This document shows positions 1-7,935 of a stretch of 64,000 nt of DNA, piece by piece. The notes under the pieces are model-generated. The model worked only from the letters and a program-made list of their open reading frames with translations. It was not told the origin of the DNA and searched no databases. A program made the position numbers and the translations under genes. This DNA comes from Flavipsychrobacter sp. (GTDB lineage: Bacteria; Bacteroidota; Bacteroidia; Chitinophagales; Chitinophagaceae), in the NCBI GenBank assembly GCA_041392855.1, contig JAWKLD010000001.1:2838001-2902000 (forward strand), written 5' to 3'. The first letter of the stretch is position 1. Every line of letters begins with the position of its first letter.

Positions 1-1332
1 GACGATGAGGAGGATTCAGGAATAATAATGCCGCCTGCCGAAGGAGAGGAAGAGGGAGTAGATATTATAGCTAAAGAAGAAATTACAAAAGAGCCCAATA
101 GAGAAGAGGGCAGAGACAATAGAGATAACAACAGAGGCAGAAACCAAAGAAACCAAAATAATGGTCGTAACAATGGTGGACGCAGAGAGCGTGAGCAATC
201 AGGATTCAGCGCTGAGTTTGACGGGGTGGTGAGTAGTGAAGGGGTATTAGAAATGATGCCAGATGGTTATGGTTTCCTACGTAGTAGTGACTATAACTAC
301 TTGAGTTCTCCAGATGATATCTATGTATCACCATCGCAAATAAAACTATTTGGGCTTAAGACTGGTGATACTGTAAAGGGTAGCATACGCCCGCCGAAAG
401 AGGGAGAGAAATATTTTGCCTTGCTAAAGGTGGAGACCATAAATGGTAAACTACCGGATGAGATACGTGATCGTGTACCTTTCGATTACCTGACACCACT
501 TTTCCCTTTTGAGAAACTGAATCTGTTTACTAATAAAAACAATCTTGGTACCCGTGTTATGGATCTCTTTACCCCAATAGGTAAAGGGCAGCGTGGACTG
601 ATAGTGGCACAACCTAAGACAGGTAAAACCATGCTACTAAAAGAGGTGGCCAATGCCATAGCGGCCAACCACCCTGAGTGTTACCTGATGATAGTACTGG
701 TAGATGAAAGACCGGAAGAGGTAACCGATATGCAACGTAGTGTAAACGCTGAGGTTATCGCTTCAACCTTTGATGAGCCTGCAGAGAAACACGTAAAAGT
801 ATCGACCATAGCATTACAAAAAGCAAAGCGCCTTGTAGAAGTAGGACATGATGTAGTGATTCTATTAGACTCGATCACACGTTTGGCACGTGCACACAAT
901 ACAGTAGCTCCGTCAAGTGGTAAGGTGCTAAGTGGTGGTGTGGAAGCCAATGCAATGCAGAAGCCAAAACAATTCTTTGGTGCTGCACGTAAGATAGAGA
1001 ATGGTGGCTCGTTAACTATACTAGCTACAGCTCTTATAGAAACTGGTAGCAAGATGGATGAGGTAATCTTTGAAGAATTTAAGGGTACCGGTAACATGGA
1101 GTTGATGCTTGACCGCAGACTTGCCAACAAGCGTATCTTCCCAGCTATAGACATTACCTCATCGTCTACCCGTAGAGACGACCTGTTACTAGGAAAAGAG
1201 GTGATGAATAAAATGATCATTTTGCGTAACCATATATCTGATATGCATACAGATGAGGCGATGAATTTCCTTCGTCAGCAAATGCGTGGTACAGAAAATA
1301 ACGAAGAATTCTTGATACAGATGGGTAAATAA
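1..1332 (+). CDS. rho: Transcription termination factor Rho (5' partial)
   Basis: Rho is the hexameric RNA helicase that ends transcription by threading nascent RNA and using ATP. The reading frame is open from base 1 with acidic codons before the first in-window ATG at 28, so the gene very likely starts upstream; Bacteroidota Rho usually has a long charged N-terminal extension. The visible part has an Arg/Asn/Gly-rich linker (around codons 30-60), then the cold-shock-like RNA-binding domain (MPDGYGFLRS, DDIYVSPSQI). The RecA-type ATPase follows, with Walker A QPKTGKT, Walker B VVILLDSITRLARAHN and the R-loop region GTGNMELMLDR. The C-terminus looks complete. A strong hairpin terminator follows. 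Identification is secure; only the true start is unknown. Confidence 0.97.
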   Translation, partial: DDEEDSGIIMPPAEGEEEGVDIIAKEEITKEPNREEGRDNRDNNRGRNQRNQNNGRNNGGRREREQSGFSAEFDGVVSSEGVLEMMPDGYGFLRSSDYNYLSSPDDIYVSPSQIKLFGLKTGDTVKGSIRPPKEGEKYFALLKVETINGKLPDEIRDRVPFDYLTPLFPFEKLNLFTNKNNLGTRVMDLFTPIGKGQRGLIVAQPKTGKTMLLKEVANAIAANHPECYLMIVLVDERPEEVTDMQRSVNAEVIASTFDEPAEKHVKVSTIALQKAKRLVEVGHDVVILLDSITRLARAHNTVAPSSGKVLSGGVEANAMQKPKQFFGAARKIENGGSLTILATALIETGSKMDEVIFEEFKGTGNMELMLDRRLANKRIFPAIDITSSSTRRDDLLLGKEVMNKMIILRNHISDMHTDEAMNFLRQQMRGTENNEEFLIQMGK

Positions 1333-1358
1333 TACGACACTCATTGAGTACGATATAC

Positions 1359-1388
1359 AAAGCCACTCCTATTTGGGGTGGCTTTTTT
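1359..1388 (+). terminator. Rho-independent terminator after rho
   Basis: AGCCACTCC pairs with GGGGTGGCT across a short TATTT loop and is followed by six T residues. It sits 27 bases after the rho stop codon. Confidence 0.85.
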
Positions 1389-1452
1389 ATGCACCTACTA
1401 TGACAATAGGCAGGAGAAATACTAGTAACAAAGTAGTACCTTGTAGGTACTT

Positions 1453-2235
1453 ATGACACGTTACCTATCCATATTACTACTAGCCACAACGCTACTATAC
1501 AGCTGCAAAAAGCCAACAGAAAACCCTACCACAAATGCAAATACTGTGCTAACGATGAAACCCTTCGACAGCCTAGTAATACCAACTGTGCTAGAAGACA
1601 AAGGCACCAAACCAATAAGTGTATACCTAGAAGACTACCCTTGGCAGCATATGAAGTATGAGATATATACTACTAGCCAAACTGATAACAACCCACTATA
1701 TAGAGAGGTACTACTAGTTACCAAAAACGCACCAATAGCCCAGCACCGTATGAAGCTAGTAACCGCTTATAGCTACACGGGAGACAATATCGATGTCAAA
1801 ACCTTTGACGTGCATATAGTACCCTTTACGGCAACAGAGTGCGCCGCTACGTTCTTCAATTTTCTGCCGCAAAGTAGTAGCAATACCCACCAAGAAGAAG
1901 GGGCTACAGTGCTGTACCTTGGCAGCCATAGAATAGCCCAAAAAGGTGATGCACTATATCTCAAAGCCCTGAAGCTAGAAGAAGGAATAGTATACCCCAA
2001 TGCACCATGGGCTAATGTGTACACCACTACAGATATGGACCAGCTGGTAACTATAACAATAGACTGCATTACCCAAAAGATAACCCTACCAGAGCAAAGC
2101 GTGATAAGCAACCACGGAGAACACTACAACGTAGTAGGAGCAGGCACGCTAGACTTTGCTACTGGCAAATACGAAGTACAATACACTGCCAATGGTGAGC
2201 CATTCCAGTTTTCGGGAGTGTTGTGGATAAAGTAG
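1453..2235 (+). CDS. Lipoprotein of unknown function (260 aa)
   Basis: The N-terminus is a lipoprotein signal peptide: a hydrophobic stretch ending LLYSC with the lipidated Cys at residue 18, then a KKPTENP linker. The mature part is rich in beta-strand-like alternation and Thr/Tyr, without a motif I can name. The ATG at 1453 is chosen because it gives a well-formed signal peptide and lies 64 bases after the rho terminator, so this is a separate transcript. It is convergent with the pirin gene. I do not recognise the family; an outer-membrane-anchored surface lipoprotein is the most that can be inferred. Confidence 0.8.
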   Translation: MTRYLSILLLATTLLYSCKKPTENPTTNANTVLTMKPFDSLVIPTVLEDKGTKPISVYLEDYPWQHMKYEIYTTSQTDNNPLYREVLLVTKNAPIAQHRMKLVTAYSYTGDNIDVKTFDVHIVPFTATECAATFFNFLPQSSSNTHQEEGATVLYLGSHRIAQKGDALYLKALKLEEGIVYPNAPWANVYTTTDMDQLVTITIDCITQKITLPEQSVISNHGEHYNVVGAGTLDFATGKYEVQYTANGEPFQFSGVLWIK

Positions 2236-2304
2236 GCTAACCCATACACCTACAGGGCTGCGACCTTGCAGACTTTCTGCCGACTACCGAAAAGTAATGC
2301 GAGA

Positions 2305-3270
2305 CTAGCGGTTTACTTCATTGGGGTCGCCCATCTTACCAGAGCTATAGTCGGCATAGGCGCGGTGTATCTGCTCTTCGTTATTCATCACAAATGGTCC
2401 GTAGGCAAACACGGGTTCGTTCAGGGGTTGCCCACCCATAACAAATACTTCAGCTCCTGTTTCACTATAGATATTGATATTGTTTCCTCCACGCTGATAT
2501 AAGGCTATTTGGTGTAGTTTCAGTTCGTGTTGGTCTTCAATCTCTACTTGTCCACTCACATGGTAGACGAAGGCATTATGTGTTGGGTCTACTGGTATGT
2601 CGATACGTCCTTGCGGATTAAGTTTGATATAGTAGTAGAATGTGGGTGTGAAAGTTTCTATGGTAGATTTAGCACCATTCATTTCGCCCAATACTACTTT
2701 GGCGGTATAGTCTTTCTCTACTAGTGTGGGCATGTGTTGATCGCGGTACACAATTGTCGATGGGTCATCATATTTATGCTGAGCAGGCATATTGAGCCAT
2801 ATCTGAAACCCATGTAAGTTGCCGCCATCGTCCTTCAGCTTTTGTCCTGACTCTTCCATGTGTATAGCTCCACGCCCTGAGCTGAACATCATAAACTCTC
2901 CAGTGCCTATTTGAAAATCATAGTCCAAGCTATCCTTATGATGCCCACTGCCTGAAAGAAAATAGGTGGTAGGTATCACCCCAGCATGTGGGTGTGCATC
3001 TACTCGTAATGCATCTTGTCCCGGAGTTACATCTATAGGTCCAAACTCGTCGAAAAGTACAAAAGGAGACACATGATCCAGATGGTTGCCTGCAAAGGCG
3101 CGCATAACAGGTAGAGTTCCCACATTCACACGGTCGGCATTTAGCACACGATATATCTTCCTGTTCGTTCGCGAAGAGAACATTCCTGATTGTCCTAACA
3201 ACACAGAGGGCATAGCAACACTAGCCCCTATAATGGCCGAGCCTTTTATGAATTTGCGTCTACTCATCAT
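2305..3270 (-). CDS. Pirin family protein with Tat-type signal peptide
   Basis: Pirins are bicupin proteins with a single metal site; bacterial members include quercetinase-like dioxygenases and redox-sensing regulators. The N-terminal cupin holds the expected ligands in DAHPHAG (His93, His95) and GAIHMEE (His137, Glu139), so the metal site looks intact. The N-terminus carries a twin-arginine motif (SRRKFIKG) and a hydrophobic stretch up to about residue 27, pointing to Tat export of a folded, metal-loaded protein. Most pirins are cytosolic, so this is unusual. Translation could begin at the first or second Met (3270 or 3267). The gene stands alone, convergent with the preceding lipoprotein. 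Substrate unknown. Confidence 0.9.
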   Translation of the reverse strand: MMSRRKFIKGSAIIGASVAMPSVLLGQSGMFSSRTNRKIYRVLNADRVNVGTLPVMRAFAGNHLDHVSPFVLFDEFGPIDVTPGQDALRVDAHPHAGVIPTTYFLSGSGHHKDSLDYDFQIGTGEFMMFSSGRGAIHMEESGQKLKDDGGNLHGFQIWLNMPAQHKYDDPSTIVYRDQHMPTLVEKDYTAKVVLGEMNGAKSTIETFTPTFYYYIKLNPQGRIDIPVDPTHNAFVYHVSGQVEIEDQHELKLHQIALYQRGGNNINIYSETGAEVFVMGGQPLNEPVFAYGPFVMNNEEQIHRAYADYSSGKMGDPNEVNR

Positions 3271-3347
3271 AACATGAAATTACAATATTCAGCTATAAGG
3301 GTTCTTATAGAAGCATAACTGATGTTTATACATGAATGCAGTTTGTG

Positions 3348-3527
3348 TTAGTACATAGCACTGGAGCAAAAGGCGAAACTGGCTAATAAGCATAGACCAC
3401 AACCTGCCATAACATATAGCCCTATTTTGGTAGCACGTTTTATCCATATGCCAGCTATGAGCATGACTATGCTTAAGAAAAAAGCTAAAGCTGCGATGAT
3501 TAAGGTTATAATGCCAATTTCTAACAT
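3348..3527 (-). CDS. Tiny membrane protein, two TM helices (59 aa)
   Basis: I start at the ATG at 3527 (MLEIGIITLI) instead of the longer open frame, because 3527 lies just 10 bases after the stop of the preceding tiny gene. The product is almost entirely two hydrophobic helices separated by a short basic loop (IKRATKIG), and ends LLASFAFCSSAMY. The next gene upstream ends LLVSFGLCSSGG, so the two are likely paralogues sharing a late Cys-Ser-Ser. It is the last gene of a minus-strand run starting near 7425. Function unknown. Confidence 0.65.
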   Translation of the reverse strand: MLEIGIITLIIAALAFFLSIVMLIAGIWIKRATKIGLYVMAGCGLCLLASFAFCSSAMY

Positions 3528-3537
3528 AGTTCGTTTT

Positions 3538-3735
3538 TTATAAACCAAGGCCGCCACTAGAGCAAAGCCCAAAGCTTACTAATAAGCTGATACCTGCTAT
3601 CAGTAGAATGGTAGCAGATGGTTTCCGCAGGTTTTTAACCTTGATAGAGATGAGTAGCAAGGTAACACCTACGATTATCATGAGAATAGCAATAACTAAC
3701 AACACAACACCGATGGCAAACAGGGAATTGTTCAT
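3538..3735 (-). CDS. Tiny membrane protein, two TM helices (65 aa)
   Basis: The chosen start is the ATG at 3735 (MNNSLFAIGVVLL); an in-frame upstream ATG at 3762 would overlap the 59-aa gene before it. Two hydrophobic helices flank a short basic stretch (SIKVKNLRKPS), and the protein ends SFGLCSSGGLGL. It resembles the downstream gene in size, topology and the C-terminal LLxSFxxCSS. It lies 30 bases after the preceding tiny gene and 10 bases before the next, consistent with one transcript. Function unknown. Confidence 0.65.
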   Translation of the reverse strand: MNNSLFAIGVVLLVIAILMIIVGVTLLLISIKVKNLRKPSATILLIAGISLLVSFGLCSSGGLGL

Positions 3736-3765
3736 AGTGATATGAAGATACGAAAAAGGCAACGG

Positions 3766-3945
3766 CTAATAAGGTGCTTGAGTGCATAATGTGCCACCCA
3801 ATAGTAAAAGTACTCCGCCTATAAGTAAGGCATGTGCTGCACCTTTCATTAGGGTTTTATCTTTTGTAGCGGCTATTAGTTGAAATATCCCAGCTAGTAT
3901 AAAAAACAAACTCAACAGCAACATCAAAAAACCGAAGAATGCCAT
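3766..3945 (-). CDS. Tiny membrane protein, two TM helices (59 aa)
   Basis: Reading the minus strand from the ATG at 3945 gives an uninterrupted 59-codon frame beginning MAFFGFLMLLLSLFF and ending GGTLCTQAPY, with the stop at 3766-3768. Like its two downstream neighbours it has two hydrophobic helices, a Lys-rich loop (ATKDKTLMKG) and a single Cys near the C-terminus. The start lies only 3 bases after the stop of the radical SAM gene, which argues for a shared transcript. Support comes from the hydrophobicity pattern, tight spacing and likeness to the neighbours. Easily missed because of its size. Confidence 0.6.
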   Translation of the reverse strand: MAFFGFLMLLLSLFFILAGIFQLIAATKDKTLMKGAAHALLIGGVLLLLGGTLCTQAPY

Positions 3946-3948
3946 TGC

Positions 3949-5352
3949 TTACTTTCTTATTGGTTCAAAGCCTTCTTTTAATTGGTTCAGATAGGCCTCT
4001 TTTTCATCTCTATAAAAAAGGTTCATTGTTTCAAAAGGTATGATCTGTCCACTCTTGCTCACTATATGCACGCAAGATTTTTTTATGGCACGCACATCAA
4101 AATCATAAGCATCTATAAACCTCATGATGATGATACGGAACAGATTGTCGTAGGTAAGTCCTGGTGCTTTTATCTGTGGCAGGCAGCAGAGGAGCTGGTT
4201 CATATCCTCCGTCACTGCATCTACAGATACCGCCGTGCTGAATACTTTGAATATCTGCTCGTGTAGTTTATCATCCTGCTCGTATACTATGGTGTTCTTA
4301 GAGCTATCTAGCAGCATATCGGGGTCTACATATCTGGTTAGCGGAAACACCTGTCCATTCAGTTTCAGTGCATAACCCATAGCCAGTGCATCGGGGTTGC
4401 AGGGCACGGGTAGTATATCGTTTGGTTTGAAGATGTCTGTTTGGTTCAATATCCCCTCGCGTACATCCGTAAGGGTTAGTCTATTCTTTTCGGGATCATG
4501 CTCAAAACGTCCTGCTATCTGCACGGGTTGGAAGGTTACACCACGTACACAACGCTGTTGCAAAGCATACTCTATACTCTTACCTATCTCATCATCATTC
4601 AGCCCTTTTTGTAAAGTCATCACAAGGGTAGTAGATAGGTTCAGTTCGTTCAGTTTTTCTATCGCTTTGTAGCGCACATCAGTCAGGTCTTTTCCTCTTA
4701 ATGTCTCCAATACTTCTGGTCGAAAGGAGTCCCACTGTAGGTACAGCTCGAAATCGGGCATATAAGTAGCCAGCTTCTCAGCGAAGCCTGGGTCGTTTGC
4801 TATGCGTACACCGTTAGTATTTACCATCAGGTGCTTTATGGGTTTCTTCTTGGCGATGTCTAGTATCTCAAAGAATTGTGGATGTATCGTAGGTTCTCCA
4901 CCACTTATCTGTACTACGTCAGGCTCGCCTTCACTCTCTACTATGATGTCTAGCATTTTTTCTATCTCCTCTAATGTTCTGTGCCTACCATAGTGTGGCG
5001 ATGACATAGCATAGCAGGTAGGGCAAGCAAGGTTGCAACGGTCGGTCACTTCTATCAACGTGAGGCAACTATGTTGTTCGTGGTCGGTACACAAGCCACA
5101 ATCGTACGGGCAGCCGTAGTGTACTTTATTGCTAAACTTTAGTGGTGTCTCCGATGGTTTGTTGTAGTTGCGAATGCTCTTGTAATACTCTACATCGGTA
5201 GCTATAAGTACTTTATGAAAGCCGTGGTCTGCACAGGTCTTCAGCATGTATACCTTGCCCTCTTCAAATACAATTTTTGCCTCTATTCTTTTCAAACAAG
5301 TAGGGCATAGGCTGATGGTATAATCATAGTAGGTATACTTTCTTACGGGCAT
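3949..5352 (-). CDS. Radical SAM protein resembling the tetraether-synthase (Tes/MJ0619) group
   Basis: The radical SAM cluster motif CNLACPTC (Cys106, Cys110, Cys113) is followed by GGEPT (151-155), the SAM-binding signature. N-terminal to these are additional cysteines: CPTC (16, 19), Cys40 in KTCADHG, GCPYDCGLC (81, 85, 88) and Cys96. More follow in the C-terminal part (VPCNP, LLCCLP, KKSC). An N-terminal metal knuckle plus extra Fe-S ligands, with this spacing and the HG and CGLC signatures, is how I remember the archaeal family of tetraether lipid synthase, which joins lipid tails carbon to carbon. Known of the family: Tes couples isoprenoid chains. Inferred here: a lipid- or membrane-associated radical reaction, supported by the Lgt-like gene 4 bases upstream. 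The specific substrate is unknown. Confidence 0.8.
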   Translation of the reverse strand: MPVRKYTYYDYTISLCPTCLKRIEAKIVFEEGKVYMLKTCADHGFHKVLIATDVEYYKSIRNYNKPSETPLKFSNKVHYGCPYDCGLCTDHEQHSCLTLIEVTDRCNLACPTCYAMSSPHYGRHRTLEEIEKMLDIIVESEGEPDVVQISGGEPTIHPQFFEILDIAKKKPIKHLMVNTNGVRIANDPGFAEKLATYMPDFELYLQWDSFRPEVLETLRGKDLTDVRYKAIEKLNELNLSTTLVMTLQKGLNDDEIGKSIEYALQQRCVRGVTFQPVQIAGRFEHDPEKNRLTLTDVREGILNQTDIFKPNDILPVPCNPDALAMGYALKLNGQVFPLTRYVDPDMLLDSSKNTIVYEQDDKLHEQIFKVFSTAVSVDAVTEDMNQLLCCLPQIKAPGLTYDNLFRIIIMRFIDAYDFDVRAIKKSCVHIVSKSGQIIPFETMNLFYRDEKEAYLNQLKEGFEPIRK

Positions 5353-5356
5353 AGTG

Positions 5357-6112
5357 TTATCGTTTGTGACTGATGAGTAATGATGGTTTTACAATATAGC
5401 GGATGTAATACAAAAGTCCTGTTAAAGCAGCAATCTGTATCGTACCCAACCCAAATGCATAACGCCATCCGGGTTTTATAAAATCTAATAAGAAACGGAA
5501 TAGGCAATATGCCATCAGGAATATTTTGAAACGACTACCTTCTGTGAGTACGTATCTTTTCTCAAACTGTACGAGGAGCACCCACATGCTTATGAGAAAT
5601 GCTATCTCATATAATGTTACAGGATGACGTGCAAGTCCGTCTCCCAAGTTCATACCCCAAGGTAGTGTGGTGGGTATGCCATAGGTCTCTTCAAACATGC
5701 CTGCACTATAGCAGCCTATACGTCCTATTATCATACCCAGTATCAGCGGGAAAGTGATGAGGTCGCCACTGCTGTGCTTTTCTCCTATCAGTTTTTTCAT
5801 ACCCTCTACCGCAAGCATACCACCAAGCAGTCCACCGAGTATGGTTTTATTCCCCCAGAAGTACGCCAGCTTGTTGGCAGTGATGCGCAACTCGTAAACC
5901 AGCTCAAGGCTACCCACTACGCGTGCACCCAATACTGCCCCAAATGTAGCAGCTATGATAATCCATATACGGTTAGTACGGTTGATACCATCATCTTTTC
6001 TGCGGCTGAGGTATAAGTAGTAACGAAAGGCAATGAACACCCCAAGAAACTCAAAGATGCCATGTAGCAAAATGTTTTGACCAGCTATGTGTATGCTATA
6101 CGGGTAGTCCAA
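5357..6112 (-). CDS. Divergent prolipoprotein diacylglyceryl transferase (Lgt)-like membrane protein
   Basis: Lgt moves diacylglycerol from phosphatidylglycerol onto the lipobox cysteine of prelipoproteins. This polytopic protein keeps the Lgt layout: an early LLHGIFEFLG segment, GARVVGSLE, ILGGLLGG, the core GRIG with a following PWG, RHPVTLYE, and a late YCLFRFLLDF where Lgt has Y-G-x-x-R-F. It departs at key spots. The residue after GRIG is Cys instead of the usual Asn, the following NGE-type segment is replaced and longer, and the late Glu is Asp. It may therefore not be the canonical Lgt of this organism but a sister enzyme with another lipid or acceptor. It is tightly linked to the radical SAM gene downstream (4-base gap) and the lipoprotein gene upstream (10-base gap). 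Confidence 0.8.
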   Translation of the reverse strand: MDYPYSIHIAGQNILLHGIFEFLGVFIAFRYYLYLSRRKDDGINRTNRIWIIIAATFGAVLGARVVGSLELVYELRITANKLAYFWGNKTILGGLLGGMLAVEGMKKLIGEKHSSGDLITFPLILGMIIGRIGCYSAGMFEETYGIPTTLPWGMNLGDGLARHPVTLYEIAFLISMWVLLVQFEKRYVLTEGSRFKIFLMAYCLFRFLLDFIKPGWRYAFGLGTIQIAALTGLLYYIRYIVKPSLLISHKR

Positions 6113-6122
6113 TGTTGTTGTT

Positions 6123-6770
6123 TTATTGTAGCCAGTATTCTTTATGGTCGGGGTAGGTGCGGTAGCCTATTAGCCCATGTTCCTTAGCAATATACAGTTT
6201 GTCTATCTTTTCTTGTAAAGCAGTTTCTTTATTTTCTGTAGTGAGTACTATAGCTTCTGTATAACTCTTGCCGTTGATGTCTATTGTGCTAGTAGTATAT
6301 TGAAGTTTGTATAGGTTCATACTATCATTTAGTATGCCCGTTGGTTGGTCGTTGTCTAGTGTTAGTACTACGTTGTAGTCGTTTAGGTTTATTTCTAGTT
6401 GGGGTTGTTTTTGCCATTTCTGAAAACTAGCATGGTGTGTTATCCGTAGGTTAAGCCATTGAGGGTGTTGTGCATTTTCTCTCGACTGGATGATACCATA
6501 TGCATCACAGGTAAACTCTCCATCGCCACCCCAGCCTTTTACAGTGCCCTCGTTATACTGGTAGGGTGTGCTTTCTACTACATCATCTATTGTCAAAGTA
6601 TCAGTGCCAGTAGTGCTGTTGAAATATCTACTAGTGCCCTCCTCCCAATAAGGAAACCATGCGTATAGAAAGTGACCACTATAGGCCGGGCAGTCTACCT
6701 TTTTAGTACATGGGGTACAAGCTGCTAACAAGAGCAATGTAGTGGCTATAACTCTGGTGCGGTTTATCAC
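6123..6770 (-). CDS. Lipoprotein, tandem paralogue 2 (215 aa)
   Basis: A lipoprotein signal (LLLLAAC, Cys18) is followed by TPCTKKVDCPAYSG, LYAWFPYWEEG, a TDTLTIDD segment, and the C-terminus GLIGYRTYPDHKEYWLQ. The gene immediately upstream encodes a protein sharing CTK(K/R)VDC, LLY(A/S)WFPY, TDTL(T/I)ID and the YRTYPD-KEYWLQ end, so the pair arose by tandem duplication. Two further Cys after the lipidated one (CTK and VDC) are conserved in both. The genes are 10 bases apart and the Lgt-like gene follows after 10 bases. I do not recognise a named family. Confidence 0.8.
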   Translation of the reverse strand: MINRTRVIATTLLLLAACTPCTKKVDCPAYSGHFLYAWFPYWEEGTSRYFNSTTGTDTLTIDDVVESTPYQYNEGTVKGWGGDGEFTCDAYGIIQSRENAQHPQWLNLRITHHASFQKWQKQPQLEINLNDYNVVLTLDNDQPTGILNDSMNLYKLQYTTSTIDINGKSYTEAIVLTTENKETALQEKIDKLYIAKEHGLIGYRTYPDHKEYWLQ

Positions 6771-6780
6771 TAGTGTTGGT

Positions 6781-7425
6781 TTATTGTAGCCAGTATTCTT
6801 TTTGGTCTGGATAGGTACGATAGCCGATGACGCCTTGCCCTTTAGCTATATACACTTTATCTATGTTGTATGTAGTAGTGCTTCCTTGTACTAAGGTAAC
6901 AAGAATAACATTGTTATAGGTTTTGTTGTTTAGGTTGATAACATCAAAAGAGGTTAAGCTATGCTCTTTGCTAAACCCACTTGTAGTGGCTGCTTTTTTG
7001 AATCCTCCGTCTTCGGGCCATAAATAGAATCTAGATTTTTTGAATGATATTTCGAGATATTCAAACCCCATTAGGTCTACATCACTTTCGTAATGTGTGA
7101 TGTCAAGAGGTATGCCGCCATTAAATTTTGGAGCAGCTAAGGATTTTATGTTGCCTTTGATATCACAATGTTTTTCTTCTCCATATCTTGAGTTGTACTC
7201 TAGCTTGTAGGCAGTAGAGTTATCGATCTCATCTATAATCAGGGTATCTGTATCATTACCATCAGAGAAGTAAAAGGTTTTATCTTTTTCATTGTAGGGG
7301 AACCAGCTATAAAGAAGTGTGCCATCGAAAGCATGACAGTCCACACGTTTGGTACAAATATCGTTACAGGAGTAGTTTGTTATAGAAATAACAATAATGG
7401 TAACTAGATAGAGATAATATTTCAT
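6781..7425 (-). CDS. Lipoprotein, tandem paralogue 1 (214 aa)
   Basis: Start placed at the ATG at 7425 (MKYYLYLVTI) because it gives a normal signal peptide ending TNYSC (Cys20); a longer frame from 7464 would add a non-signal extension. The mature protein contains CTKRVDCHAFDG, LLYSWFPYNE, DTDTLIIDE and ends VIGYRTYPDQKEYWLQ, closely matching the downstream sister gene. It is the first gene of the minus-strand run through the Lgt-like, radical SAM and tiny membrane genes. I see no exact TTG-N19-TAnnTTTG promoter upstream, though a TATGTTTTG lies nearby. Function unknown. Confidence 0.8.
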   Translation of the reverse strand: MKYYLYLVTIIVISITNYSCNDICTKRVDCHAFDGTLLYSWFPYNEKDKTFYFSDGNDTDTLIIDEIDNSTAYKLEYNSRYGEEKHCDIKGNIKSLAAPKFNGGIPLDITHYESDVDLMGFEYLEISFKKSRFYLWPEDGGFKKAATTSGFSKEHSLTSFDVINLNNKTYNNVILVTLVQGSTTTYNIDKVYIAKGQGVIGYRTYPDQKEYWLQ

Positions 7426-7552
7426 AGATGAGGTGTTCTGTGATTTTGAATAGGCACAAAACATATGCCAAAAAATATTAACTAGAAAGTAATCAATTGC
7501 TTGATAGTACTAGTCTAAAAACATTTACATCAAGTTGCCTGAAAGCTATCAA

Positions 7553-7879
7553 CTAATTCTGCACTTTTTTTTCTTTTAGGTATAGGAATAGAGGTAGTGT
7601 GCCTGCCAAGCCAAATAAGAATGCAAGCAGCCAAATAAAGCCGATGTTCTTGATCTTGTATTTCCTAGCCTCTTGAAAACTCCAAAGCATAAACACTATT
7701 ACCACAAATAAGAGGTCTATGACAAAAGCACTGGCTATTTTATTGGCAAACATATTACTGATGGTTTCCATAGGGTGTAGCCATAAGAGTATATTCCCTG
7801 TTTCTACAGATACCATTGTTACTAAAATATTGGGGGCTATAAAACCAAGCATAGCCAATAAGAGATACGTATGTTTCAT
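7553..7879 (-). CDS. DUF2834-type small membrane protein (108 aa)
   Basis: Three or four hydrophobic helices with the pattern of the DUF2834 family: an N-terminal YLLLAMLGFIAPN, a central ANKIASAFVIDLLFVVIVF followed by a charged EARKYKIKN loop, and a C-terminal GLAGTLPLFLYLKEKK. The length matches the family. Function unknown in the family as a whole. It lies 56 bases downstream of the Crp-like regulator on the same strand and could be co-transcribed or controlled by it. Confidence 0.8.
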   Translation of the reverse strand: MKHTYLLLAMLGFIAPNILVTMVSVETGNILLWLHPMETISNMFANKIASAFVIDLLFVVIVFMLWSFQEARKYKIKNIGFIWLLAFLFGLAGTLPLFLYLKEKKVQN

Positions 7880-7935
7880 TAGATAAATTTTGACACAAAA
7901 TTATTTCTAACCGTACCTCCTTCCATTGACTTGGG

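Noticed and set aside
681..1220. 179-aa minus-strand open frame inside rho
   Set aside because: Shadow of a conserved gene; no family features and fully contained in the Rho ATPase domain.
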